Source: an uncultured Eubacteriales bacterium
Lineage (GTDB): Bacteria > Bacillota > Clostridia > Oscillospirales > Oscillospiraceae
Direction of reading: 5' to 3'
Assembly: GCA_900540635.1 (NCBI GenBank)
Contig: UQGU01000005.1
Coordinates: 1 to 64,000 of the forward strand
DNA: 64,000 nt
Part shown: positions 24,948 through 33,153 of the stretch, piece after piece
Layout of the letters: each line of letters begins with the position of its first letter
Numbering within the stretch: position 1 is the stretch's first letter
Notes under the pieces: model-generated
Database searches by the model: none
Told to the model about the DNA's origin: nothing
The model's input: the letters and a program-made list of their open reading frames with translations, nothing else
Position numbers and translations under genes: made by a program

Positions 24948-25946
24948 ATGAAAAATGTCAGCATCAGAGATGTGGCTACACTTGCCGGTGTATCCATTGC
25001 AACAGTCAGCCATGTGATCAACGGGACGCGCAATGTCAACGACACGACCCGGGCCGCCGTGGAAAAGGCCATTGAAGAATTACACTATGTCCCGGATTCT
25101 ACAGCTCGCAGCTTCAAAACCGGGAAAAGGAATCTGGTAGGCTTTGTGGTTCCGGATATTTCCAATGCCTATTTTTCCACCATGATTGAGGAGGTGGAGG
25201 ACATTCTGGCACAGGAAGGCTATCGTCTGCTGGTGCTGAATACCCGGGAAGACCCTGTTCGGGAAGCGGAAGGCTTGAATGTGCTGACCAGCGGCCTGGT
25301 GGACGGCCTGATCCTTGCCACGACCATGACGGACTGCAAGTGCCTGACGGCCTCAATCCCCAATGGTTTCCCGGTCGTGCTGATCGACCGGTATCTGCCA
25401 GGAGCTCCCTATGATGCGGTTTCCGTATCCAGCTACGGTTCCATGCGGCTTGGTATTGACTATCTGATTCGAAAAGGGCACCGGAAAATCGGTTTCCTTA
25501 CGGGAATCCCCAATATTTCCACAACGGCAGACCGGCTGAAGGCCTATCAGGATGGTATGGCCGCCGGCGGACTCAGCACGGAAAATCTGATTCAGGTCGG
25601 CACCTCGTCCACCAAGCTCCGGTCGGAAAATCTGGACGCGCTTCTGGAGCAGGGGTGCACAGCCCTTGTCGTTTCCAATAATGTGCTCAGCATTGAGGCA
25701 CGAATTCTTCTTGGGAAACGCAACATCAGCGTTCCGAACGACATTGAAATTCTTGGATTCCTGGACAGTGACCATGCACAATACGGATTGCAGAAGATGA
25801 GCCTGATCAACCAGCCGACCGCAGAACAGGGCCGCACAGCCGGAAGACTGCTCCTTTCCCGGATGCACAATGCCGATGCCCCCCTCCAGAATGTGATTCT
25901 GCAGGCCGCATTTATGCCGGTAGAACAAAATAAGCTGATTTTTTAG
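24948..25946 (+). CDS. LacI-family transcriptional regulator
   Basis: 332 aa. The N-terminal helix-turn-helix plus hinge reads SIRDVATLAGVSIATVSHVI then NGTRNVNDTTRAAV, followed by YVPDSTARSFKTGKRNLVGF. The rest is a periplasmic-binding-like sugar sensor (VVPDISNAYFSTMIEEVEDIL; RKIGFLTGIPN). It would repress the divergent DUF4867/kinase unit through the palindrome at 24739-24760. Intact, while its presumed targets are decayed, so its present role may be autoregulation or distant targets. Confidence 0.93.
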   Translation: MKNVSIRDVATLAGVSIATVSHVINGTRNVNDTTRAAVEKAIEELHYVPDSTARSFKTGKRNLVGFVVPDISNAYFSTMIEEVEDILAQEGYRLLVLNTREDPVREAEGLNVLTSGLVDGLILATTMTDCKCLTASIPNGFPVVLIDRYLPGAPYDAVSVSSYGSMRLGIDYLIRKGHRKIGFLTGIPNISTTADRLKAYQDGMAAGGLSTENLIQVGTSSTKLRSENLDALLEQGCTALVVSNNVLSIEARILLGKRNISVPNDIEILGFLDSDHAQYGLQKMSLINQPTAEQGRTAGRLLLSRMHNADAPLQNVILQAAFMPVEQNKLIF

Positions 25947-25950
25947 GCTG

Positions 25951-26052
25951 CATGATCTCGGGAGGCTGAACGACCTAATCGCCGCCCTTGAACCGGCCGC
26001 GGCCCAGATGGAAAAGACCGGCGCTGCGTTTGGAAAGCTGTTTGGGGAATAA
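25951..26052 (+). pseudogene. Possible 3' gene remnant
   Basis: An open stretch of 33 codons without a start ends in TAA at 26050. It reads like a protein C-terminus (HDLGRLNDLIAALEPAAAQ then MEKTGAAFGKLFGE), in a different frame from the LacI-type gene whose stop is 5 nt upstream. I do not recognise the family. It may be another fragment of the eroded sugar locus. Confidence 0.35.
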
Positions 26053-26073
26053 CCTTCCTCTGCGGGAAAGGCA

Positions 26074-26127
26074 GTCTGTCAAAGAACCCCTGCTTTCAGG
26101 AAGCGAAAGCAGGGTTCTTCGGCAGAC
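26074..26127. terminator. Long imperfect hairpin after the LacI-type gene
   Basis: GTCTGTCAAAGAACCCCTGC and its near-complement ending GGGTTCTTCGGCAGAC form a stem of over 20 bp with a few mismatches. It lacks a long T-run. Confidence 0.6.
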
Positions 26128-26131
26128 AAAA

Positions 26132-26160
26132 GTGGGGCTGCCTCAACGAGACAGCCCCAC
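26132..26160 (-). terminator. adhE terminator
   Basis: GTGGGGCTG and CAGCCCCAC with an 11-nt loop; on the minus strand TTTTGT follows. Confidence 0.85.
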
Positions 26161-26167
26161 GCTTGTT

Positions 26168-28774
26168 TTACACGTTCTCCGATGTTCCGTAATAGGCGTT
26201 CAGGTACATCTGCTTGATTTCCCGCATCAGCGGATACCGGGGATTCGCACCGGTGCACTGGTCGTCGAAGGCCTGCTCCACCATGGCATCCAGCCGGTTC
26301 AGGAAGTCCTGCTCCTCAATGCCATAGTCCCGGATGGTCTTCTTGATGCCCACCCGCTCTTTCAGAGCGTCAATGGCCCGGATCAGATTTTCCAGCTTTT
26401 CTTCGTCGGTATTGCCGCCCAGCTTCAGATAGTCCGCCACCTCGGCGTAGCGGGCCAGGGTGTGGGGATGGTCATACTGGGGGAAGGTGCCCATCTTTGT
26501 GGGGACCTCGGCGGCGTTAAAGCGCAGGACCTCGTCGATCATCAGGGCATTGGCAATGCCATGGGGCAGATGGTGGAAAGCCCCCAGCTTGTGGGCCATG
26601 GAATGGCACACGCCCAAAAATGCATTGGCGAAGGCCATACCGGCCATGCAGGCCGCGTGGGCCATATTTTCTCTGGCCCGGGGCTCCTTGGGGCCGTTGT
26701 CATAGGCCTTGGGCAGGTTTTCGAAAATCAGCTTCAGGCTGCGCAGAGCCAGGCCGTCGGTATAGTCCGTGGCCATAACGGAGGCGTAGGCCTCCAGGGC
26801 GTGGGTCACGGCATCGATGCCGGAGGCCGCCGTCAGGCCCCGGGGGGCGTTCATCATCATGTCCGCATCCACAATGGCCATCTTGGGCAGCAGCTCATAG
26901 TCCGCCAGGGGGTACTTGACCCCGCTGCGCTCGTCGGTGATCACCGCAAAGGGGGTCACCTCGGAGCCGGTACCGGCGGAGGTGGGGATGGCGACGAAAT
27001 AGGCCTTGACGCCCATCTTGGGGAAGGTATATACACGCTTGCGGATATCGCAGAAGCGCATGGCCATATCCTGGAAGTCCGCCTCCGGGTGCTCATACAG
27101 CACCCACATGATCTTACCGGCGTCCATGGCGGAGCCGCCGCCGATGGCAAGAATCAGGTCCGGCTGGAAGGCCGCCATCTGGGCAGCACCTTCCCGGGCG
27201 CAGGCCAGGGTGGGGTCGGGGGCCACATTGTAGAAGGTGGTATGGCTGATGCCCATTTCGTCCAGCTTCTGCTCGATGGGCTTGGTGTAGCCGTTGTTGT
27301 ACAGGAAGGAGTCCGTAACGATGAAGGCCTTCTTGTGCTCCTTCAGCTCAGCCAAAGCCACCGGCAGGCAGCCCTTTTTGAAATAAACCTTTTCAGGCGC
27401 ACGGAACCAAAGCATATTCTCCCTCCGAATGGCAACGGTTTTGATATTCAGCAGATGCTTAATGCCCACATTCTCCGAAACGGAGTTGCCGCCCCAGCTG
27501 CCGCAGCCCAGGGTCAGGGAGGGGGCCAGCTTGAAATTGTACAGGTCGCCAATGCCGCCCTGGGAAGAGGGGGTATTGACCAGGATCCGGCAGGCCTTCA
27601 TGGTGTGGGCAAAGGCATCCAGCTTTTCCCTGTGATTCACCTCATCTAAGTAGATGGAGGCGGTGTGTCCAAATCCGCCGTCCCGTACCAGGGTATCCGC
27701 CTTGTTCAGTGCGTCTTCAAAGTCCGCCGCCCGATACATGGCCAGCACCGGAGACAGCTTTTCGTGGGAAAAGGCCTCGCTGAGGTCTGTAGACTCCACT
27801 TCGCCGATCAGGATCTTGGTGCTTTCCGGCACCTCTACCCCGGCCATGGCGGCGATCCGGGCCGCAGGCTGACCCACGATCTTGGCGTTCAGGGCACCGT
27901 TCACCAAAATGGTCTCCCGGACCTTCCGGGCTTCCTCTTCCGTCAGGATATGGCAGCCCCGGCGGATGAACTCTGCCTTGACTTCCTCGTACACCCCGTC
28001 CAGCACTACAACGCTTTGCTCGGAGGCACAGATCATACCGTTGTCAAAGGTCTTGGAGTGGATCACCGAGGAAACCGCCAGCAGGATATCCGCGGTGTCG
28101 TCAATGACGGCGGGGGTATTGCCGGGGCCCACGCCCAGGGCGGGCTTTCCGGAGGAATAAGCGGCCTTCACCATGCCGGGGCCGCCGGTAGCCAGGATCA
28201 GGTCGGATTCCCGCATCAACTGGTTCGTCATCTCCAGGCTGGGCTGGTCGATCCAGCCGATGATGTCCTCCGGCGCGCCGGCCGCCACGGCAGCCTCCAG
28301 CACCACCCGGGCCGCGGCAATGGTGCAGCCCTTGGCTCTGGGATGGGGACTGATAATGATGCCGTTCCGGGTTTTCAGACAAATCAGTGTCTTAAAAATG
28401 GCCGTAGAGGTCGGATTGGTTGTGGGAATCACCGCAGCGATCACACCGATGGGCTCCGCAATGCGCTGGGTGCCAAAGGCGGTGTTCTCCTCAATGACGC
28501 CGCAGGTCTTGGCGTCCTTATAGGAATTGTAGATATACTCCGAAGCAAAGTGGTTCTTGATGACCTTGTCCTCCACTACGCCCATGCCGGTCTCCTCTAC
28601 GGCCAATTTTGCCAGAGGGATCCGCATCTGGTTGGCAGCGGTGGCAGCAGCCAGGAAGATTCTGTCCACCTGCTCCTGGGTATATTCGGCAAACTTCTTC
28701 TGGGCCGCCCGGCACCGGACCATAGCCTCGGTCAGCTCCTGGGGGTTGGTAACGGGAAGATATTGTTTTTCCAT
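26168..28774 (-). CDS. adhE: Bifunctional acetaldehyde-CoA/alcohol dehydrogenase
   Basis: 868 aa, full-length AdhE. The N-terminal aldehyde dehydrogenase domain (about 1-440) has the catalytic Cys in FDNGMICASEQS and a GPGNTPAVID loop. The C-terminal iron-dependent alcohol dehydrogenase domain (about 450-868) has AIGGGSAMDAGKIMW, TSAGTGSEVTPFAV and the iron ligands in GVCHSMAHKLGAFHHLPHG. It reduces acetyl-CoA to ethanol in two steps, regenerating NAD+. AdhE forms spirosomes in other species. Monocistronic with its own promoter and terminator. Confidence 0.98.
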   Translation of the reverse strand: MEKQYLPVTNPQELTEAMVRCRAAQKKFAEYTQEQVDRIFLAAATAANQMRIPLAKLAVEETGMGVVEDKVIKNHFASEYIYNSYKDAKTCGVIEENTAFGTQRIAEPIGVIAAVIPTTNPTSTAIFKTLICLKTRNGIIISPHPRAKGCTIAAARVVLEAAVAAGAPEDIIGWIDQPSLEMTNQLMRESDLILATGGPGMVKAAYSSGKPALGVGPGNTPAVIDDTADILLAVSSVIHSKTFDNGMICASEQSVVVLDGVYEEVKAEFIRRGCHILTEEEARKVRETILVNGALNAKIVGQPAARIAAMAGVEVPESTKILIGEVESTDLSEAFSHEKLSPVLAMYRAADFEDALNKADTLVRDGGFGHTASIYLDEVNHREKLDAFAHTMKACRILVNTPSSQGGIGDLYNFKLAPSLTLGCGSWGGNSVSENVGIKHLLNIKTVAIRRENMLWFRAPEKVYFKKGCLPVALAELKEHKKAFIVTDSFLYNNGYTKPIEQKLDEMGISHTTFYNVAPDPTLACAREGAAQMAAFQPDLILAIGGGSAMDAGKIMWVLYEHPEADFQDMAMRFCDIRKRVYTFPKMGVKAYFVAIPTSAGTGSEVTPFAVITDERSGVKYPLADYELLPKMAIVDADMMMNAPRGLTAASGIDAVTHALEAYASVMATDYTDGLALRSLKLIFENLPKAYDNGPKEPRARENMAHAACMAGMAFANAFLGVCHSMAHKLGAFHHLPHGIANALMIDEVLRFNAAEVPTKMGTFPQYDHPHTLARYAEVADYLKLGGNTDEEKLENLIRAIDALKERVGIKKTIRDYGIEEQDFLNRLDAMVEQAFDDQCTGANPRYPLMREIKQMYLNAYYGTSENV

Positions 28775-28830
28775 AATAAACCATCCTTTGCTCTCTATCA
28801 GTAATTAATTACCGATATTCATTTATCGAT

Positions 28831-28859
28831 AATATAATATAAATAGAAAGAAAAGTCAA
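28831..28859 (-). promoter_or_regulatory. adhE promoter
   Basis: Minus-strand TTGACT (28854-28859), 17-nt spacer, TATATT (28831-28836). The leader contains related blocks TTATCGATAA and ATATCGGTAAT just downstream, which might be a regulator site; they do not match the Rex consensus well. Confidence 0.65.
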
Positions 28860-28939
28860 CCCCAATTTCCTGTTCCATGTACCGAAAATCCAATACCGCC
28901 CCTTCTTCTCATGATGCCGCTGCCTATGTCTTATCCCGG

Positions 28940-29941
28940 TCAGCCCAAAAAGTATACGGTGCATCTTCTTCTGCCGAAGGCCATGCAGGCCTCGTAGGTA
29001 GGCATATACAGGTCCATCCGGTCTCCCTTGATGTCGCCGCCGCAGTCCTCGGCCCGGGCGATGCCGTAGACATAGCTTCCGTCACTGGCCACGATGAACA
29101 TCCTTGTTCCGTAGGGGATATAGCGGGGGTCCACCGCCACGGTGCCGGGGCTGACGGTGGTCCCCGTGGCCGTTGTGGTGGTGCAGCCCTCGTCCGTATG
29201 GGTGTAGGCCGTGGCCCGGACGTGATCCACCCGGGTATAGGTGAGCTTTTCCCCGGTGGGCAGGGTGATGATCCCGTCGCCGATCTGCAAGGTCTGCTGC
29301 GTTTTCTCCACAGCCGGGCCGGAGCCCCGGGCAATGAGGCAGTCCACCGCCGGAACCGTCTGCCGCTGCTCCAGAACCTCCCGCTGGGTCTCCTGGCCGT
29401 TGACGTAGGTGACCCAAGCTCTGCATTCCAGGGCTCCGTCCTGCCCCGGGTTCAATACCTCCTCAACTCCCTGGGGCAGCTCGGGGGCCCAGAGGGTTCT
29501 GGTCTGCCGTGGGATCTCCCGGGTGAACACCTCCTCCCGGCTCTCCACCCGGTCGATCCGCAGCTCCATGCCCCGCTGCAAAACCGTATAGGCAGGCAGG
29601 GACAGCACATCGTCCTGCGCCAATTGGATGCCCAGTCGGTCCAGCAGCTGCCGGACAGTCTCCTCCTCACTGACCACGGTGCTGCTCTTTCCGTGGTAGG
29701 TAAGTGTCACCGTAGGGGCCCGGCGGACATAGATGGTGTCCGCCTCCCGGGTGTAGTCATCCGCTTCTGTCAGCTCCACCCCGGCAGCGCTGAGGGCCTC
29801 CCGGGTAGAGGCGGTGTAGAGGGTGCAGGAAAAGGTCCGGCCGCCGTCATTGATCACATAGGTGGTGGCAAACACACTCTGCACCAGCACTGCCCCCAGG
29901 AACAGCGCCGGCAGCCCCGCCAAAAACCGCCGAATCCGCAC
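28940..29941 (-). CDS. YabE-like cell-wall protein (DUF348-G5-3D domains)
   Basis: 333 aa. A signal/anchor segment (FLAGLPALFLGAVLVQSVFA) is followed by DUF348-like repeats (YTASTREALSAAGVEL; TVRQLLDRLGIQL), a G5 domain (residues about 130-205, REEVFTREIPRQTRTLW then TYVNGQETQRE) and a C-terminal 3D domain (VRATAYTHTDEGCTTTTATG, AVDPRYIPYGTRMF, AEDCGGDIKGDRMDLYM with the Asp residues). 3D-domain proteins are lytic transglycosylase-like, as in YabE, YocH and resuscitation-promoting factors. The GTG at 29941 has GAGGAG 8 nt upstream; a GTG three codons earlier overlaps that site. Confidence 0.88.
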   Translation of the reverse strand: MRIRRFLAGLPALFLGAVLVQSVFATTYVINDGGRTFSCTLYTASTREALSAAGVELTEADDYTREADTIYVRRAPTVTLTYHGKSSTVVSEEETVRQLLDRLGIQLAQDDVLSLPAYTVLQRGMELRIDRVESREEVFTREIPRQTRTLWAPELPQGVEEVLNPGQDGALECRAWVTYVNGQETQREVLEQRQTVPAVDCLIARGSGPAVEKTQQTLQIGDGIITLPTGEKLTYTRVDHVRATAYTHTDEGCTTTTATGTTVSPGTVAVDPRYIPYGTRMFIVASDGSYVYGIARAEDCGGDIKGDRMDLYMPTYEACMAFGRRRCTVYFLG

Positions 29942-30024
29942 ACAGACCACTCCTCATTTTCACCGCAGTCTATGTATCTCCCGGCAGGCAGCGCATCCGG
30001 GCGGTTTCGTCAATTGATGGGAAT

Positions 30025-30052
30025 ATTATAAGTTATTTCAAAGAAAAGTCAA
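30025..30052 (-). promoter_or_regulatory. Promoter of the G5/3D gene
   Basis: Minus-strand TTGACT (30047-30052), 16-nt spacer, TATAAT (30025-30030). Confidence 0.7.
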
Positions 30053-30407
30053 GAAAATATATTGTTTTCAAAAGAAATCGAAACATTTTGCGTTCTGTCG
30101 AGAACGCTGATTTCCCGTCAGATTTGCTTCTCCTCCCGGGCGCTTTTCGGCGGAAGAAGGAGAAAAAAGGGGAGGGTTCAGGAAAAAAGCTTTCCCTCCA
30201 ATGCAACTTTATCAGCTTAAAGCAAACGCACTCATTTTTGTAGGCCGATGCCCACATCGGCCCAGACGGTCTATATCGATGTTGTTCGCGAAATGTTTAT
30301 TCGTACAATTGTCTTGGCCTTCCGTTGCCTCTGCGGACAATCTCACTAATTTTGTCCTTTGCGTGCGTACATTTTTCCCTGACCGGTGAAAAAATTAAGA
30401 ATCCCCC
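30053..30407. other. Intergenic stretch, one hairpin only
   Basis: About 350 bases with no convincing gene. GGCCGATG-CCCA-CATCGGCC at about 30242-30261 is a perfect hairpin of unknown role. Confidence 0.5.
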
Positions 30408-30436
30408 TTGACAAACCCGGATTTTCGTAGTACCAT
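30408..30436 (+). promoter_or_regulatory. Promoter of the T-box operon
   Basis: TTGACA (30408-30413), 17-nt spacer, TACCAT (30431-30436). It predicts a start near 30443, immediately before the T-box leader. Confidence 0.75.
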
Positions 30437-30442
30437 GCACTC

Positions 30443-30742
30443 ACAGTTTCACATCCCACCAAATGTGTTGAATCAGAAGAGTAAGGTCCCGACTCTGTGT
30501 CCAGAGAGCTGCCGGATGGTGCGAGGCAGTCATAGACCCGATCTGAAAATCCCTGAGGAGCAGCCGGCTGAAAGAATGCGAGTAAGCCCGGACGCATGGC
30601 AAGCGTTACAGTGCCGCACGTTTAACTGACAAAGGCGACGTGACAGAGGGGCCGGATTTCCGGCAAATTGAGTGGTACCGCGGAGCATATGGATTTTTCT
30701 ACAGCTTCGTCTCAAGTTTTCTTGGGACGCGGCTGTTTTTTT
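30443..30742 (+). promoter_or_regulatory. T-box leader (tRNA-sensing riboswitch)
   Basis: A 300-nt leader with the hallmark T-box sequence TGGTACCGCG at 30673-30682. A stem I distal element (AGAGAGCTGCCGGATGGTGC, then GAGGCAG) lies at about 30504-30528. A terminator follows: ACAGC..CGTC..CAAG at 30701-30716 pairs with CTTG.GACG..GCTGT, then seven T residues (30736-30742). The UGGU should pair with a tRNA having discriminator A. The specifier triplet lies in the region 30535-30555; CCG, ATC and CTG are all possible and I cannot decide, so the amino acid is unassigned. Confidence 0.9.
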
Positions 30743-30772
30743 ATTTCATTTTCGGAAAAGGAGCTTTTGATC

Positions 30773-31876
30773 ATGAACACCTACACCAATTGCCTGCCCG
30801 CCTGGAGCGTGGGCCCCGACTGCTACAAAGAGGTTTTCTCCGTCGTCCGCCGCTATGGATGCACCGCCGCCGTGGTGGGCGGTAAGACGGCTTTGAGCAA
30901 GGCCTATGACAAGCTGGCCGCAGCCGTAGCAGGCACCGGACTGACCCTGACGCAGCCCATCTGGTACGGCGGAAACTCCACCTATGAAAACGGCGACATG
31001 GTGGCCGCTCTGGAAGAGGTGAAGAATGCGGATATGGTCTTCGCCGTAGGCGGCGGCCGGGCGGTGGACACCTGCAAATATGTGGCCGAGAAGCTGGACA
31101 AGCCTCTGTTCACCTTCCCCACCATTGCCTCCAACTGTGCCCCCGTCACCGCCATTGGCGTGTTCTACAACCCGGATGACAGCTTCAAGGACTACTTCTA
31201 TCCCACCCGCTGCCCCCTGCACACCTTCATCGATACCCAGGTCATCGCCGAGGCCCCGGAAAAGCTGCTGTGGGCCGGCATCGGCGACGCCCTGAGCAAG
31301 GAGTGCGAGGTAGAGCTGTGCACCCGGGGCCGGGACCTGCCCCACACCCCCCTGATGGGCCGGACCATGGCCGCCTGCTGCACAGACCCCCTGGTATCCT
31401 ATGGCAAGCAGGCTCTGGAGCAGTGCCGGGCCAATGTGGCAGGAGATGCTCTGGCCCAGGTGGCCCTGTGCATCATTGTGTCCACAGGCATCGTCTCCAA
31501 CTTCACCACCACTGCCAACGACTATTACTACAATAGCTCCCTGGCCCACTGCGTCTACTACGGTGCCACCCTGGTGCCCGCCTCCGGCCACAACCACCTC
31601 CATGGCGAGATCGTCTCCTTCGGCGTGCTGACCCTGCTGACCTATGACAAGAATTTCGCCCGCCGGGATGAGCTGCTGGCTTTCAACGCCTCCGTAGGCC
31701 TGCCCGTGACCCTGGCGCAGATTGAGCTGACCGAAAACGATCTGCAAACCGTGGCCGACAAAGCCGCCACTGTGCTGGAATGGAGATGCTCTTTGCAGAC
31801 CTTCACCAAAGAGGCCTTTGTGCAGGCCATGCGTGACGCAGACGCAGCAGGCAAAAAATATCTGGCAAACCAGTAA
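30773..31876 (+). CDS. Iron-containing alcohol/glycerol dehydrogenase-family protein
   Basis: 367 aa, DHQ-synthase-like/iron ADH fold. The NAD-binding loop is FAVGGGRAVDTCKYVAE near residue 90-105, followed by FPTIASNCAPVTAIGVFY, similar to the GldA TIASTDAP region. Metal ligands are likely Asp in GIGDALSKE and the His residues in ASGHNHLHGEIVSFG. The ATG at 30773 has AAAGGAG. It is the first gene after the T-box, so its expression responds to uncharged tRNA; an enzyme linked to amino-acid-derived aldehydes or keto acids is inferred. Exact substrate unknown. Confidence 0.8.
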   Translation: MNTYTNCLPAWSVGPDCYKEVFSVVRRYGCTAAVVGGKTALSKAYDKLAAAVAGTGLTLTQPIWYGGNSTYENGDMVAALEEVKNADMVFAVGGGRAVDTCKYVAEKLDKPLFTFPTIASNCAPVTAIGVFYNPDDSFKDYFYPTRCPLHTFIDTQVIAEAPEKLLWAGIGDALSKECEVELCTRGRDLPHTPLMGRTMAACCTDPLVSYGKQALEQCRANVAGDALAQVALCIIVSTGIVSNFTTTANDYYYNSSLAHCVYYGATLVPASGHNHLHGEIVSFGVLTLLTYDKNFARRDELLAFNASVGLPVTLAQIELTENDLQTVADKAATVLEWRCSLQTFTKEAFVQAMRDADAAGKKYLANQ

Positions 31877-31906
31877 AAGAAGAGAAAAGAGAAGGAGCTA
31901 ACCGTT

Positions 31907-33082
31907 ATGAACAAGACCAAATCCTCCTGGGCTGCGGCCCTGAGCATCGGCTTTACCGCCTTTGCCGCCCACGCCGGCGGCGGCTTCGCCACCGGCAACC
32001 AGGCCAATACCAACTTCGTCTCTCTGGGCTGGGTGGGCATTCTCAGTGCCCTGCTTGCCATGGTTCTGCTGGCCCTGTCCACCCGGGAAGCCCAGCTGCT
32101 GTGGAACACCCGGGGCTGCAAGAGCTACAAGGATCTGTTTTCCGCCCTCTATCACCCCTATGACAAGCTGTGGGTGACCTTTGACATCTTCTACGACATC
32201 ATGATCCTCATGGTGGTGGCCTCCTGCATCGCCGGTGCGGCCAGTGCCCTGAACCAGTACCTGGGGGTGAACTACTATCTGGGGGCCCTGGCTGTGGGCG
32301 TTGTGATCCTGCTGCTGTCCATCTTCGGGGCCGATCTGGTCCGCATGGGCTCCTCCTACATGGGTCTGGCCATCCTGGTCCTGTCCCTGGTCATCTACTT
32401 CTACGGCCTTGTGAAGGGCGTGAACCTCTTCGACAGCATGAAGGCCAGCTTTGCCTCCACGGGCTTCTCCAACGTACCCAAAGCCATCTTCAACGGCATC
32501 AACTACGCCGCCTTCCAGTGGGTCACCATTCCCGGCGTTCTGGCCTGTGGCACCATCCTGAAAACCAAGAAAGACTGCACCCGGGGCATGGGCTGCATGC
32601 TGCTGTTCAATGTGCTGGGTCTGGGCCTATCCGTTCTGATGCTCACCGCCTGGAGCGGCTACTTCACCACCGTCACCGGCGGCACCACCCTGCCCACGCT
32701 GACGGTACTCATGAGCCTGGACATGAACTGGCTGGTAGTGCTGTACTGCCTGGTGCTGTTCCTGTGCATGATCTCCTCCGGCGTTGTGGTGGTCTTCGGC
32801 TTCATCAACCGGTTTGAAAACGCCAAGTACCTGAGCTTTATGAAGAACACCCAGCTTCGCCGGGGCGCCATCGCCACCGCCATCATGGCTGTGTCCATGT
32901 TCATCTCCTTTGCAGGCCTGACCAACATCGTCAAGTATGGCTACGGCTACTGCGGCTACTGGGCCATCGTCTTCGTCATCGTCCCCCTGCTGACCGTGGG
33001 CTACAAGAAAAACCGGGACTACCTGAAGGGCCGCCGGGAAGTGGACGAGGAGCAGGTGAGTACGCCGGAAGTGACGGCATAA
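31907..33082 (+). CDS. YkvI-type membrane transporter
   Basis: 391 aa with about ten transmembrane helices and a charged cytoplasmic tail. The N-terminal GFTAFAAHAGGGFATGNQ has the glycine-rich broken helix seen in LeuT-fold transporters; I recognise the YkvI-type membrane protein family. These proteins are poorly characterised relatives of amino acid transporters. Cotranscribed 30 nt after the dehydrogenase under T-box control, which supports an amino acid or derivative as substrate. Confidence 0.8.
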   Translation: MNKTKSSWAAALSIGFTAFAAHAGGGFATGNQANTNFVSLGWVGILSALLAMVLLALSTREAQLLWNTRGCKSYKDLFSALYHPYDKLWVTFDIFYDIMILMVVASCIAGAASALNQYLGVNYYLGALAVGVVILLLSIFGADLVRMGSSYMGLAILVLSLVIYFYGLVKGVNLFDSMKASFASTGFSNVPKAIFNGINYAAFQWVTIPGVLACGTILKTKKDCTRGMGCMLLFNVLGLGLSVLMLTAWSGYFTTVTGGTTLPTLTVLMSLDMNWLVVLYCLVLFLCMISSGVVVVFGFINRFENAKYLSFMKNTQLRRGAIATAIMAVSMFISFAGLTNIVKYGYGYCGYWAIVFVIVPLLTVGYKKNRDYLKGRREVDEEQVSTPEVTA

Positions 33083-33091
33083 AAGCAATGC

Positions 33092-33136
33092 AAAAACCAC
33101 CCGCAAGCCGGTTTTTACCGGTTCGCGGGTGGTTTT
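33092..33136. terminator. Bidirectional terminator
   Basis: AAAACCACCCGC and GCGGGTGGTTTT flank an inner GCCGGT-TTTT-ACCGGT, giving a long stem between the transporter (+) and dnaJ (-). Confidence 0.9.
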
Positions 33137-33153
33137 CATTCTGCAATGATCCG

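Noticed and set aside
28775..28860. Rex operator upstream of adhE
   Set aside because: The AT-rich palindromic blocks do not match TTGTTAANNNNTTAACAA-type Rex sites closely enough to call.
30530..30556. Firm specifier codon for the T-box
   Set aside because: Several triplets (CCG, ATC, CTG) fit the loop depending on how stem I is drawn by eye; a covariance model is needed.
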